A DNA stretch of 64,000 bases from Gordius sp. MW1 (GCA_964036665.1 OZ038528.1:19207245-19271244); one strand, 5' to 3'. Positions 33,274-47,070 are shown, numbered from the stretch's first letter. Numbers and translations are program-made. Notes: a model not told the origin generated them from the sequence alone.

Positions 33274-36200
33274 TCAAGTCGATTTGGGTGAAACATTTTG
33301 CGATTGGTTCATTCCGGAACGAATGAAATCGCGCGCGTGTTGCGATTGGATGTCGACGAAATGCTTTAAAAGCTGCGGAAATGATATTTTTTCAACGAAA
33401 AGCCTTTCCTTGGGTCCACCAAAAGTTGGCCTAAATTCAAAAAAGTACACAAAATATAGTCGTGCTAAGAAAGACTTAACAAGCATTGCTTTCGAATTCA
33501 ATACCCAAAATTAAACAACAGACGACACAAAAAATTAATATGTTGCTCTAATTTATTTTTAATATAATCCACGAGTAATGCCCAAAATTTTTTAAAAGCC
33601 AAACAAAAATGTTCCTCCTTTAAACGTCAAAATAAACGTATAATTTACGTGTGATGATTAGAATGTAAAAGGTCGAGGGGGGGGGTCAAGTAAAACTTCA
33701 ATAAAGTCTTGCGCTTAAATTAGCAACAATGAGTCAACCCGAAACCACAAATGAGTGAGTGCTTTGGATTATTTTTTCAAACTATGCCATTGTGCTAAAC
33801 GTGCCGGCCTGTAAATGTATCAAATGGCTTTAACAGTTTTTTATAGGGTAAAACAGTAGGCTTGATTACATAAAATATGTGCCTGAACAGCCCCCGTTGA
33901 AATTATTTTTTCCCAAAATTATACCCAGCCCAGTCGGGCACGTACAACATACAGACCTCAATTTATAAATTAAAAAAACTATATATTGCTTGAGGACGTA
34001 GATCGATAGTTTTACTAAAACTTGACACAATGTACAGTTTTATGTTTTTTAAATATAATAATTGATATAAAATTAAGACACTCAATATAAATTGATGAAA
34101 AATACTAAATAAACAAACTCATATTTGTCTCCATTAGCGGGGTTGGCAGGGGCTGAGAGGAGGGAGTTGTGTTGAATGGGCAAGCATTTAAGGCGATTGT
34201 TTAGGGTGTGAAAGGCTTGACTTTGAGGCAATAACATCAGGAGACCGTAAAGCGTTTTAATCAAGTCCAAATTTTGCCTCGCATCTAGCAAATGGAGCCT
34301 TAAAACTGAACCAAACAAACCGGAAATTTACTCTTTAATTGTAAATTATTCCAATGTATATAATGGTATTCCAATATTGATTAAGTCAAGCAGAGACGGT
34401 GATAAGAGGCTGTGATTTTTTAATCATTTTTAGCTGTGTAACCTTAAATTTTTAGCGTATTTTAATGAGAAATCAATCTTTGTCGGGAAATATTAAATTC
34501 AACCTTTTAAAAGTAGTTCGCTAATGTATACAATAGTGCTGTAAAAAGGGCTGGGTAAAACCTTACGTATGTTTATGTTTAGTCGACTAGATCCAAAGGT
34601 AGACCGAACAAAACCCAGACTTTTTTGCAACACTCTTCTACACTATGATCATATAACAATGAAAGAAAACTAAAATCGAGAGGGGATAGATGCAAAATAA
34701 TGATATGCGATCATCGTGGAGAAAGAATTTGTTGAAGCTCGTAAAAAATTTGTTTTCGTTTTTGCTATCCCAAACATGGTAAACTGGTGATTAAAGCTCG
34801 AGTACATAATTGCTTTTACTCCAATTTAATTTATGATGATGGCCAAGAATATCGCAATAACTCAATGACATCGACTATTTTAAGTCAATAAATTGTAAAT
34901 TCGTTGAGGTGTTGAGGAATTATGTGAAAAATAAGTTTATGTTAAATTGGAGAATCTTAATAGCCATAAAGACACTTGGCTATTATCAGATTTTAACTAG
35001 TCGTAAAATTAGGAAAATTTTTGTTAACAATAATATAAAATTCAAACAATGCAACGAAAAGATTATCGTAGCTTACACATAAAAACGGGAGATTCCAAGA
35101 GTTGGATTAGCTTATCGACTTCGGCCAAAAATTCAAAACTGATAGGAATGTCGACGCTAAAATATAAATTTTGCGGACAAATATAAAAAATAACCCTATA
35201 TGCATATAAATAAAAAAAAATTGAAAAATAAGCTTAATTAAACCTGTTTATAAAATATCCTCAATCAGTCAAATCCTGAATGAAAATCACCTTAAATTAA
35301 AGTCAATACGGCTGACGACTTTGAATAACAGAACAAAAACACACCCTAATTATAATAGATGAATAACCAAATTGTAAAGAAAAGTAATTGGGATATAAAT
35401 ATATTAAAATAAATTAAGAAATATTAAATATGTATTACAAAGATTTTAGCAAATCGAAGGAATGTTTGTAATTTTGCGTGAGTAAGCACAAACTCAGCGT
35501 AGCGACAGGGGCATGGCACCATAGCTTGTAAAGGCATTCAAAGAGCTCGCAACTTCTCTAAACACCAAACATACAAATAAATTAAACAAATTTAAATAAT
35601 TTTTTAATAAGTGAAACATTGTATATAAATGCTTTTTCTTTAAAAAAACCTTTTTAACACTCTGTAGGTCAGGTTAAATCGGGGTCTTAAGGACCTCAAA
35701 TTTTAAATAACCATAACTTGGTAATTTTTAAAAATAAATTTTAAAAACTTTGTAGACGTAACCCTTTAACGTTTACACGTAAAATGACATCTTTCACTAT
35801 TTGAGTTGGTTATTACAATTAAAATCTAAATTTTTAACACCCCACCCAACCAATGGAGTATTGAATATATGTTTAAAGAACTTAAAAAGTACTTCAAAAA
35901 ACTGTAGAAAATACTTTATCGCCTTTAAATATGGTTAAAATGTCATGACCAAAAAAATATCCTAGTATCATAATTCAAATTCAACGACAAAATAGCCGAT
36001 AAAACTTCCGGTAAGCACATCATATGTGAATTTTCTTTATTATTCGAATTAAATAGTAAACCCGAGTTTCGAGATTTTTCAGCTCGTTCCGCAGTGAGTA
36101 TAGTTCGGCTGCTGTGAGCAAAATAGAGTTTAGACATTCTACCATGCGTGATACGAACTCGACCCCTTCCCATTCCCCGTTACGTGACAGGGCAGACAAA

Positions 36201-39200
36201 ATGGTCGCCATCGCGAGGTAAATATCGTGCGGTTCGGTACATACACAAAGACGACTACACAACAAATAAGAGCAAAAATATTAATTCGTTGCAATAGATG
36301 TCATAAAAAAATTTCTACTAAAACATATCCCTTCTATGGCAAATTGTCGAAAAAATCAATGGCAATTAGGCAGCCTTCAGAAACTTGTCCTTAAATCAGA
36401 TTAAAATTTGGCAAAAATATTTTTATCAACAAAAACAATTTAAACTAATTTTTAATTTAAATTTTGATGCGGCTCTTATTAAAAACAACAAAAAGGAGGA
36501 TAAACATCAGAGACGTAATCTATTTAAGGAATTAAACCACTCATGCATCTTATAGATTGCTACTAGGTTATGCGTCAGAAAGAGTGTCTCAATCTCAATA
36601 AGCAATTTAACTTCAAGCGCGCCATATTAAATTTCCTTAAAATACGCTTTCATGTATTTCAAAAACTTGCCCAATTGAACATATCAGTATATATATATTA
36701 TTTTCAGGGAATTATTTAGCCAATTTTGCAATCATCCGTTATAAAGCAACAACCTAGACAAGTTGACAAAAGAATTTATGTGTATAGGTAATCAGCGGGG
36801 CCCATAAACAAAAATGGATATTGGCCTCGGGCGAGGTCAAAAAATTAAAGGGAACCAGCGGTCATTAGATATTATATTTGCAAAACCAAAATGCATAAGT
36901 CCACAGCCATTGAAAACCCTTATAAGTTTCCACGGCAATTATACAAGACACGACAAGACAATCAAAAGCGAGCCCATGAATTCCTTAGCAATCAATTCAA
37001 ATTAATCAATATTTTGCATCAAGGAACGCGATTAAAACTGGTAAAAAAGCATTAAGTAACAAATTATCGTTATATTAATAAATTTATATAACAACTTCTC
37101 TAGCTTTATATTTGATGGTTTTATTACAAAAAGCAAATTAAATTTTCCACAATTAATCACGTGATAATGAGCTGTGCCCGGTTGTTGAGAAATTGGGGAT
37201 CGGCTCTAAACAGCTGGACCAAACCCTGCATGAACTTGTCGAAGTAGGCGGGAAGTGATTTTGAAATTTCGGCCAATACCTTCAAATCCAACAATACCAC
37301 CTTACCCCCAAAATAATTATAGATTTATTTTAATTTAATTTTCAAAACATACTTCTCACATATATGGCTAAAATATTAAATATCAAAAGTTAGTCTAAAC
37401 CAGACCGTTTGAATAAAGAAAATTTCAAGATTATATACATAGGAAAAGGTTGCACAACGCATAGGATAAATAGATTTTGAACATTCATATATTATGACGG
37501 GGGAGGGGGGAGTAAAAACTGTATAGTGATAATTATAAGGACATCGAAAATTTTAAAATTTTATATCTATATTATGTGTATTCCTATCTTTAAAAATTTA
37601 ATATTTCGGAATTATTCAGGTTAAACCACATTAAGCTATAGCTTAAGAATTTTAGATAAACAAAAAATATATTTAATTTAAGGCTTAGCCAACAAATGAA
37701 TGGGGCATAAAGATAGATCAAAAAACGTATATATATATAGTATAATAGATATGTATAAAGAAACTGTGATATGTTTACTTCCTCCGATGGATCAACCAGC
37801 GTTTTTAATAAAACTGGAAATAAATCTTCAATGTGAGAATACACCTGCCAACATTAAATAAATCATAATTTACAAATTATAAAAATTATTTTGTATAAAA
37901 ATGGCAAATTATGACAAATTAACTCAAAATTCTCCCATAAATAACTAAAACGAAAATTCATTGAGAGGGATGTTAACAATTTTATAAAAAATAAATCTGT
38001 CGCGAAAATTACTGATTGATATTGTGATCATTGTTTAAAAATAAATTAAATATTTATTTTAATCGTAGCGTTCCTTAGAGTTTATTGATGACCTATTAGC
38101 TAAAAAGCCATTCTTGGCAAAAATAATCCGCATATAGGATAGAGACATAAAGAAAAAAATTTATTATCTAAACCTTATTTGAGAAATTAAGACAATAAAA
38201 TATTTATCGATTACTAATATCAAACGAATTTTTGACTGTTTTTAATGAATAAAATTATAAAATTTCCCTTAAAAAATAATTACAAAATACTAAGGTAAAA
38301 CGGCCTTAAAAGCTTGAAAACAAACAACTTACAACCTTTTAGAATTTTTTTTACATAAAGGGATTCACTTTATTGGGTATTTTGGCAAAGAGTTGAGACA
38401 GCCAATTCAGCACGGCTATACGTGTTTGAAGGGAAGGGTGTTGCAAGTGTGATATGAGAACGTAAATCAAATTGCGGATATCTAAATGTCTATTACCCAT
38501 AAAAACAAAATTATTAATATACCAAATTGTCTTCACTCCCCCCCCCCCCCCCCCCCTTATCCTATTTGATAAAAAGTTTGTATTGTTGTCTTAAATATTT
38601 TGCCATCACCAATTGCAAAGAAAGTCACAAAAAAATATCAATATTAATTAGATGCGCTTACATAAATAGATATATAGAGATAGAGGTATATCATAAATAT
38701 ATAAAATTTCATTATTTTTTTATATTTCATTCATTAGCATTAGAATGTCAAAAAGTAACTTTATTTTAGGCTAACAGCAAAGCGCAATTTATTTTAAAAT
38801 TATAATTACTCGTAAAGTAAATTATTGAAATTCAGCGGCCATCCAATTTTGAGGTAAGCTTTTGTGTTTAAAAAATGTAGCAAAAAAATAGAAGTGATAT
38901 TTCAAAATTTCCAAACCTAAACATTGCTTCTTGCTCCGAGAGGGTTAGACTCTTTATCATCGTGTCTGACGCTTTTTCCATCCCTGAAATTGAGTTGCTG
39001 TCGCCTATGGCTTAAAAATTAAATCTGATTTTAGGTTAAAAAAATTAAGATTAGTTATAAAATTTTTTTTAATTAAAAACAAAATAAAAATAAATAAATT
39101 AATTATTAAAAAAAAATTATATTTGTAAAAAAAAATACTTTTAGAAGAATCGTAACCGATCTCTAAAGCTACACTGGTCCCATCACCGGCTCTTATTAAA

Positions 39201-42200
39201 CTAGGAATCAAATTCATCAGGGATCGATTTATGGATTCTGCGGTTTGGGATATGCTCGTGAAAATCATAACAAAATTCGTGAGTTAAAGTCTATACAAAA
39301 TTTTGTACTAATGTATTAATAATTGAAGAAATAAAATCCGAACCCGGTCGACACATGGAAACTTGGAGACTTAATTACGATAGTTTGTTTTATGAGAAAA
39401 GAGGCCAATTAATGTCTCTAAATGTCCAAAAAGTAAATAATATTTTCGCAAAATAGGCTTAAAAATATCAAGATGCGAAAATGAACTAGGCCGGCCTTGA
39501 GTGTTTACGTAAGATTAATTAAGCAATCGCATGACAAACTTTGTCAAAATAGTTTCGCGGTCAAATGCGGTAGGAAGGAAATGTGAGAATCATTCAGTGG
39601 AGAAATCAGTTTTGAGAAGGAAAACTTGGAGATAAAATTCAAGAGCAGATAAAATAATAGATTAAAGCTTTGGTGAGGGAGAGGAGAATAGTAAGAGTTT
39701 ATAAACGTAATGATGAATGATGAATGAAAATTTAATACCACGACCAGTTAAATCTGGTAAAAAACTTACTAAGACCAGTTATGATATGAAGATTAACAAA
39801 TGTGAGAATGTAAAAGAGTTGAATGTCATATACTTGGCAAAAAACCAGGGTGGGTTGCAGACATTGATAGAAGAAAGATAGAAATCTTTAACCATCGCAT
39901 ATATTAATAGATAGATTAAAAACGCTGCTCTCTATGGTAATGGTATTCTAATCTTTCTGTAAATGGTAAAAACAAATTACTATTTTAAAGGAATAGCAAT
40001 GAAATTTTCCACTATCAGTAGGCATTTGAAATAATATAGGGGATTGTTTAAACAAAAAAAGACGATTCTTAATAAACGGAAAAATTAGAAAATATTAGAA
40101 ATCAAATAACTAACAAGAAGGAGCAATAAAATGTTTAAAATCAAAAGCAGACGATTTAAAGCCGATAAAATTTGCTTCTTATCAACCAAACGATTTCTTA
40201 ATTTAGCCAAATGATATTTTCGATAAATCGAACTAGCCCTTATTAAATAATGACGCTAAATAGATTTAAATATCCAATTTATGATCAATGTAATCTTTGA
40301 TGGCTATGGCCTAAGTCACCGAAAAAGTCTCTTTTTTTATAAAACAACATTAGATATTTTTGAGCATGTTATTCCAATTCTTAGGCAGGTAAGCGTAAAG
40401 AATACTGTTTAAAATGCTTCTCCTCACTTTGCCTCTATGCTGAATGAAACAAAAATAGACTTTTAAAGCACACATAAACGTTGTCAGGGCGCGCAATTTG
40501 TTAATCGCGTTTTAAAAAATAAGTGGCTCAACTGTTTTGACTGTAAAGCATCAGCCATCTTTTTTTCAGTATCTCAGAAAGAGCCCAGAATGAATAAGCG
40601 CTATTATTTGTCGTGTGTCAACACTACTTTAAACTAATCGTAATGCAATGAAGTTGCCTTTTCAATAAAACAGATAATATGCGGGAAAAAAAGGATATTT
40701 TCTCTTGAGCGAGGGTATTGCCGTAAAAGAAGCGGCATCCCTGCTATCTATCGTAGATGAGAGGCAAGGCAATATGGCTGTTAGTAGACCGGGGAGGAAA
40801 GGAAATATAGCTGGTCCCGATTGTTGAACAAATTCCTTTATCCAAGTTAGGGCTATGTCTTGTATCCATTCATCTATACATAAAGCTATTCTTAAAAACA
40901 ATGTGGTTTATTTTAGGATTCAGATTCATGGGAGTAGCCAAAGGGGGGGGGGGCAGGGAGGGACGGCTTCCCCCTCTTAATCCAAAAATTTGTTGAAAAT
41001 TATTAGAATTATGGCTAAAATTGCAAAAAATGTTCATTTTGCCCCTTCCTAAATCATTATTGCCCCCCTCTAAATCCAACGCTGGCTACGCCCATGTTCA
41101 GATTTTGTGACTATGGTTTATGTATATTAAAGGTTTGTAAAATTTATAGATATAAAAAATATAAATAGTAACAAACTTTAATTACAGTTTTAAAAATAAA
41201 GAAAAAACGATAAGACATCCAGTTATTGAATTGAAACTATAAAATAAGCATTAGGGAAACCCGTGATAAGAGACTTGCATATATTACTGAAGAACTTTAT
41301 GCTATTATGTCTAATGCATAGGCGTAACCTGGATTTAAATATGATTTAAAGAAAACTTATATCTGTAAAAGCATGATAAAATTGAAAAAAAATTTAGATT
41401 TAGGGTGGCAGCCTACCCCCCCCCCCCCCCCTACCTTTACTCAATTAAAGCGTGAGCCCAAAATAAAAATAACCAATATTTACATATAATATAAAATTTA
41501 GAAAATAAGCGTGGCGTTAAATTAGGATAATAACTATAGTTAACCGTATTAAATAATGTTTTTTCAACATATTATAATACTTTATAGTTTGACCTTTTAT
41601 TAAACGAAGTCACAAAGAACTAAAACCATGATATTATTACCATTGGATTTGCAGTGTATGATTAAAATATTGATGACGGATGGAACGTCTATCTTGCTCT
41701 CAAAATCATCAGAAATCGAAGCCACTATCTCCGCCAAAAATTCGTCTAGCAACGTTTGACATCTAAACAAAAAAATGAATAACAAAATCAACTTAAAAAA
41801 AATCAATTTACAATAAATTAATGGGTAAATCAGGATTCAGAAACAGATCTATAATACCGCCGTACATTTTCGTGAATTAGACTCCAAAAATTTAAAGGAC
41901 CCCAAAAGGTGAGTTCAAACTCATTATAAGACGAGGCAAACTTTTAATAAACACATACTGTCGCAGATTTAAGGATCACTCCAATGTTAACAACCCAATG
42001 ATCTATTTACCAAATGTAGTCTATTATCGTTAAATGTTTGTTTTTTGCAAAAATAAAAAAAGAAATTTAAAACTTCCCAAACACAAACAAGCATAAACTT
42101 GGATCAGATAGACATGGAAATCGTAACAATTATTTAATATAAATAAGCCTTACATACATGCATTAGCCTTTAATCCATGATTTACTTTGACAAACTAAAA

Positions 42201-45200
42201 TAAGTTTTAAGTTATATACAAACATCATGAAATGAAAGGCATGCTTACGATTTTCGCACTTCTTGATTCTCGTCGTCTAATATGAGAAAGAGGCCGTCCA
42301 ACAGCTTAGGGAGGTGAGATATCATATCGATATCTGGCACCGAATCTAATACCGCAACCTGTTAATGGGGTCAATTTGACCCCAAACAACGTTTATTTTT
42401 ATTAAAATTAAAATCGAGATAATTGAGACGGGATCAAATATTTAGAGATAAGCTTCATAAACATCTTTAAAAATTGTATTTGAACAAAAAAAATCCCTAA
42501 CTCTATCGGATTTATGCTTGTCGATTGAGTAAAAAAATATATTAGAAAATGTTATTCATTTTTTGCCTAAAATTTTCAAGTGGGTTAAAATTTAATTTAT
42601 TTAATTTAATTAATAGGTAGAATAACACATTTGTTTTAAACATGAAACTGTTTGAGAGGATTCAACAGTAATTATGCCATTTTGGCCATTATAAGATGAC
42701 CAATCGATATAAATCTTTTAATTGTTTTTTCTATGGACAGACAGGTCTTATTTATTACTAAAACAAGATTCTATGATTTGGGATCAATAACTTATCAATT
42801 TTATAGAATTTAGCGTCACGAACCGATTTTTTAAAAGACCGATTTCGACCTTTGACCGCCCACAACTCAATAAATTTTCAGGAATTTGAAATTTTACTCA
42901 ATTCAACATTTCCACAATCTTATAAGGGGGTGCCCGAAAAACGCGTTTATATGATCGATTTGACATGAAATGTCCCTACAACTAAATTTGTTATAAATAA
43001 ATAACCTTTTTTGCTATAAATTCTATTTTGTGTGTATTGTAAAAATATTTATGCTACAAAAAATTATAGTTATATTTCCCTTTGGTCGTACATTCCATCT
43101 AGAAAGCGTTTATCATAGTGATATCTATAATACATCATATCATACACTTCCTACCTGCTTATCAAAAGCGTATTCCAAAGGCATCAAAATTCTCATAAAA
43201 TGCCAAATACACTATAAAACACTCCTCAAAACTCTCAAATTTTTTTTTGATTTGAACACCACCATGGACGTAGTCAGGATCAGACTCAAAATGGGGGGGG
43301 GAGGTGTCTTCATTGCCAGCTACCCCCTTAGGGACCAAGGATAGCGCTTTGTAAACCGCCAGGCTATAGAAAATTAATTCTTGCCTAGCTATGATTTAAA
43401 ATGGGTCGGTCAGCAAATATACTAAGTTAAAAGTTATTTTAAATTATTTAATACTATTTCGATAGATTTCCTTACCCAAGATACAATGAATTGCCGGGCG
43501 TATGGATTTTTCGTGTAAATCCGATCTCTCAGCAATTGTACGATGGAGGGCGAAACTTTGGAGTAATCATCAACTACTATATCTTTTAAAAGTCGATCTA
43601 AAGGTTCCGAACCATTCCTAACACCTTGATCAACGTCCGAAGCCAACTAGAAACGATAGGGAAGGCATATAATCTTATTTTGCTTTAGATTAAAACGTTT
43701 TTTGTACAAGTCACATATATAAACATGCAATAGAAAGACACATTAATTAAATACAAAGATTAGTAATATTCCAATAGTAGCTTCCTGTTTCACTACTTTT
43801 GGCAAGAAAGCACTTTTAAATGGATAGGAAACAGATCCCCCAAAGACGCCAAAAAATCGGCATTTTAATAGCTAAATATGATTACAAATCTTTATCTGAC
43901 ACATGGCTCGCGTTGGCTATTGACGAATCTGATGATAGTCTTTTATTTATAATATTATTTTATGCTCGTTTATTGTATATTTCTTGTATCAATTTTTTAC
44001 CTAATAAAGCATTTTAACATATTGAAAAAAAAACATATATTACACATGTGTATTTGTACTGTAGTCCCTTTTCTTACTAAAACAAGCATTCATGGACTTT
44101 TTTAGATTTAAAGGGGAGAGGGGGGGGGGGTTAGGTGCTTACTCTCTACCTTAACTGACTAAGCCCATTGTGTCCTCTTCTTATAATTTAACTCCCTAGA
44201 TTTTTCCAATTGATTTAAATTATGCTCTAACTACTAATGTTTCCTGCACGGGTAGCTTGACGCCTGCATCCAGGGGATGGATGATATTACATTTTAAACT
44301 TATCAATAACTGTAAAGATGTTGGGCAGCATGATTAAGATAAAGTGCGTATTGCAATGGACAAACTTATTTTATGGGATGGGTTTAAAAAAACTACTTTT
44401 AAATGCTATGGTGTTCTAAAAGTTAGTTTTGTAAGGCATCTTCTATTCCAAGCTATATCTTAAGATTAACTTAAATTGAGGGGCCCTCAACCATTTTGGT
44501 TGTAAGGTAGCCAAAATGGTTGAGGGCCCCTCAATTTTAAAATACGTTGTAAGGGTCAAACGTCATAAAAAAGCAATTGAAACCATTTTTTTTGATATGT
44601 GCATTGTCAGAAGTTTATACTTTTACACTTTTAAAAATATTTATAGCATACAAAATAATAATTAAATCAACATTAACTTAGAATTATTCAATTAATGATA
44701 ATAATATAAAAAGATATAATTTAATTTAATAAATATTTTTAATAAAAATGTGATATATAATCAGAAATTTTAAACTTTTAATGATTTATTGTTTATAAAC
44801 ACATTGTTGTTCAAAATTATAAAACCTAACAATAAATATAATTGGTAGTTTTGTATCTTATAATTTTAAATGTGGTATAGAATTAAAATTGCTGATTTAT
44901 GGCACTTATTGCAAAATAAAAGTAATTTTATCATTTTTCTCAGAATTGTTTTAATTTAAAAAAATATTTTAAAAAGCCTTATAAACCATTTTAATATGTA
45001 ACCTACCTTACTTAAGCCATCGAAGACTTCATCAAAGCAGTCCAATATTGATGTCCTGGCTACTTTAACTATGTTATATAGGGCTTCACAAGCATAATAT
45101 CGCACACAATTGTCAGGATCATAGAAACAAGTTAATACAGGCCTAACCAAATCTGAGATATATGTTGATATTTTCTAAAAAAAGGTAAAGAATATAATTT

Positions 45201-45515
45201 CCAAACACAACTGTAATATATACTTTTTCTAACCCAATCCCTGTAGCGGCAAGTCCTAAAACACCACCCTTTCGGCTATTAGGGCTATGTGAAAATACCA
45301 AATCATTTGACAAAATCTGTATTATTTTTTTAATACATTCATCTTGTTTAGTAGCGGCATAGCTTTTAACCAAACTTATAAAATAAAACAAATCTCTATT
45401 TTTATTACTTTTGAATCTCAAGTGCAGCCGATTTTCTTTTTTCATAAACCTTATCGCTCAAATTTCTTATACATGCTGCAGATATAGGTGATAATTTGTC
45501 TTTTTCGTTCATCAT
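33274..45515 (-). CDS. VAC14: VAC14, scaffold of the PIKfyve-FIG4 complex, sixteen exons
   Basis: VAC14 is a HEAT-repeat protein that holds PIKfyve/Fab1 and FIG4 on endosomes and vacuoles to make and turn over PI(3,5)P2. Exons in order: 45420-45515 (ATG 45515), 45224-45374, 45007-45174, 43476-43646, 42249-42358, 41641-41762, about 40735-40873, 39157-39254, 38369-38481, 37779-37844, 37161-37300, 36062-36254, 35439-35557, 35077-35156, 34119-34305, 33274-33430. Phases agree at all joints except 7 to 8, where no GT donor is evident. Recognised blocks: [20 protein letters not shown] (exon 3), LDRLLKDIV and [11 protein letters not shown] (4), LDSVPDIDM (5), [12 protein letters not shown] (9), [18 protein letters not shown] (12), [19 protein letters not shown] (13), [17 protein letters not shown] (14), [17 protein letters not shown] (15), [12 protein letters not shown] (16). 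The sum is about 700 residues against roughly 780 in mammals; the variable middle region is shorter. Confidence 0.93.
40927..41096. mobile_element. MITE of the CATRGGCGTA family in a VAC14 intron
   Basis: Starts CATGGGAGTAGCC, ends GGCTACGCCCATG, with a G run after the left end. Perfect 8-bp duplication TTCAGATT (40919-40926 and 41097-41104), so hAT-type. It sits in the intron between exons 6 and 7. Confidence 0.9.
41317..41450. mobile_element. Partial MITE of the CATRGGCGTA family in a VAC14 intron
   Basis: Begins CATAGGCGTAACCTGGATTT and reaches a long C run at about 41418-41431, as in sister copies. The right inverted end could not be delimited. A further likely relative starts CATGGACGTAGTCAGG at about 43262. 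Confidence 0.5.
44473..44537. repeat. Perfect 27-bp hairpin in VAC14 intron 3
   Basis: Arms 44473-44499 and 44511-44537 are exact inverse copies, with an 11-base spacer. Each arm contains GAGGGGCCCTCAACCATTTT, itself including the palindrome GAGGGGCCCTC. It is not part of any element I could delimit. Confidence 0.9.
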
Positions 45516-45587
45516 AAGGGTTTTTAAACGATCAGCTGCTTTTAAAAATGCATGTATCGACTATGTATGTATGTATGATGCCATGGT

Positions 45588-46742
45588 TAGAGACCTGCAC
45601 GGGCAGCCCGAGGCCCGGCCCGGCCCGGAAAAGCCCGGGCCCGGACGGGCCCGGGCCAGCTCGGGCTTTAAATTTTTAGGCTTTAAAATTCCGGGCCGGG
45701 CCGGGCCTAATTTATAAATTATAGGCCCGGCCCGGAATAATTTAGAAGAGTCTAAGTAGTCTTTTATTCTGTTTAAAACAATCTTTAATATTTCAAAAAA
45801 TTAATTACAAGTTATTGAATCTGTTAAACACTCATTTATTCATTTCGCGCTTATTCTAATATAAAAACAATTAAGTAAACAAAAAAAATCTACTGCTAAT
45901 AGCTGAAAATATTCAGAAAGAATTTTATAAAGTGAAAGAAAATCTTAGAGAAAAGAGTGAAGTATGGAAAAGATTATAAGAAAATAAATTTTGATTTTTG
46001 TAAGATTTGCAGGAATGTGTTATCCTATAATTCCTGCTCATTAGGCAATATTTATGTTAGTTTTGATAATGCTTAATATGGAACACCCATCTCCAAAAAC
46101 ATAAATGCTGTAAAGAAGTCCAGGAAAATAAAAATTGGACAATTACCTATGCAAGCCACTTTTAACAAAACTTACAAATCCTGCAAAAATCAAAAAAGAT
46201 CTCATATCCTCAATAGCCCAATTTGTAGAAGGAATATGGCATGAAACATCTTCTATGAAGAAAGAGGTAGAGGAAAATGAAGATGACACCAACACAAAGT
46301 TAAAGATCAACGAGAAAAAAAAATTATCGGATTGGTCGAAAGTCCACAGTGATCATCCAGCGCTTAGCCCTCTTGTTTGTAAGATTTTTTCGAGACCTGA
46401 TTTGGCCTCGAGTGAGAGGTGTTTTTCGTCAGCTGGCCGCATTTATGAAGAGCGGAAAACAAATCTAAAACACGGAAATTTTTTATGCCTGTGCTTTTTG
46501 CATCAAAATGTTTTATTATCAATTTATAATTTTTTTTATATGCGTTTTATTATTTAATAAAAATTTTTACCAAAATTAAATTTGATTAAGTTTCTGCAAT
46601 TACTAAAATTCCGGGCCGGGCCCGGGCCGGGCTCGGGCCTTGTTTTTAAAGATGCTAAAATACGGGCCCGGGCCGGGCCTATTTTCCCATTTTAATTCCG
46701 GGCCGGGCCGGGCCTTAAAAAAATTGATTTTGCAGGTCTCTA
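45588..46742 (+). mobile_element. hAT transposon, copy 1, upstream of VAC14
   Basis: Ends TAGAGACCTGCA...TGCAGGTCTCTA, with a perfect 8-bp duplication GCCATGGT (45580-45587 and 46743-46750). Both subterminal regions are packed with GGCCCGG/CCGGGCC repeats, probable transposase-binding arrays, in sharp contrast to the AT-rich surroundings. The interior holds a 3' transposase fragment. It lies 73 bp upstream of the VAC14 start codon, transcribed away from it. Confidence 0.92.
46135..46557 (+). pseudogene. hAT transposase C-terminal fragment
   Basis: 140 open codons ending in the hAT dimerisation domain: LSDWSKVHSDHPALSPLV, then DLASSERCFSSAGRIYEERK and FLHQNVLLS, matching the family pattern W..h...yP.L..l....l..p.sSa.sER.FS.aG.i...R. 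The BED finger and RNase H-like core are missing, so it cannot be active alone. Confidence 0.85.
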
Positions 46743-46750
46743 GCCATGGT

Positions 46751-47066
46751 CTTAGAGTTTTATTATGAATTTTAATAAAATATAGAAACATATATACTAT
46801 ATAAAACAATAGAAGCAATTATTATTCATATTAATTAGTGTCAAAAATAATTCCTTGGGTATGTTTAACAATCGTATTTTTATGATATACTAATCATTTG
46901 ACGCCTAAACAAAACTGTCTGAGTATTTGCCTTTGGAAATTCTCTTTCCCAGCATTTTAAAAATTAAAACACAAGACTATCTTGGTATTTGGATACTTTT
47001 TGCTCTTCGGCCATAGATGATAATTTATTTTTGTTAGATGGCAGGCGCGAAGATATCAATGCGAGT
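46751..47066. other. Short spacer, nothing recognised
   Basis: Lies between the hAT copy and the target duplication of element A. No exon or regulatory motif supported. Confidence 0.5.
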
Positions 47067-47070
47067 AAAG

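Noticed and set aside
43820-44017. 65-codon plus-strand frame in VAC14 intron 3
   Set aside because: Low-complexity hydrophobic end, no homology recognised, and it lies inside an intron of the opposite strand.
45600-45735. GC-rich GGCCCGG cluster considered as a CpG-island-like VAC14 promoter
   Set aside because: It recurs inverted at the other end of the hAT element and at both ends of the second hAT copy, so it belongs to the transposon.
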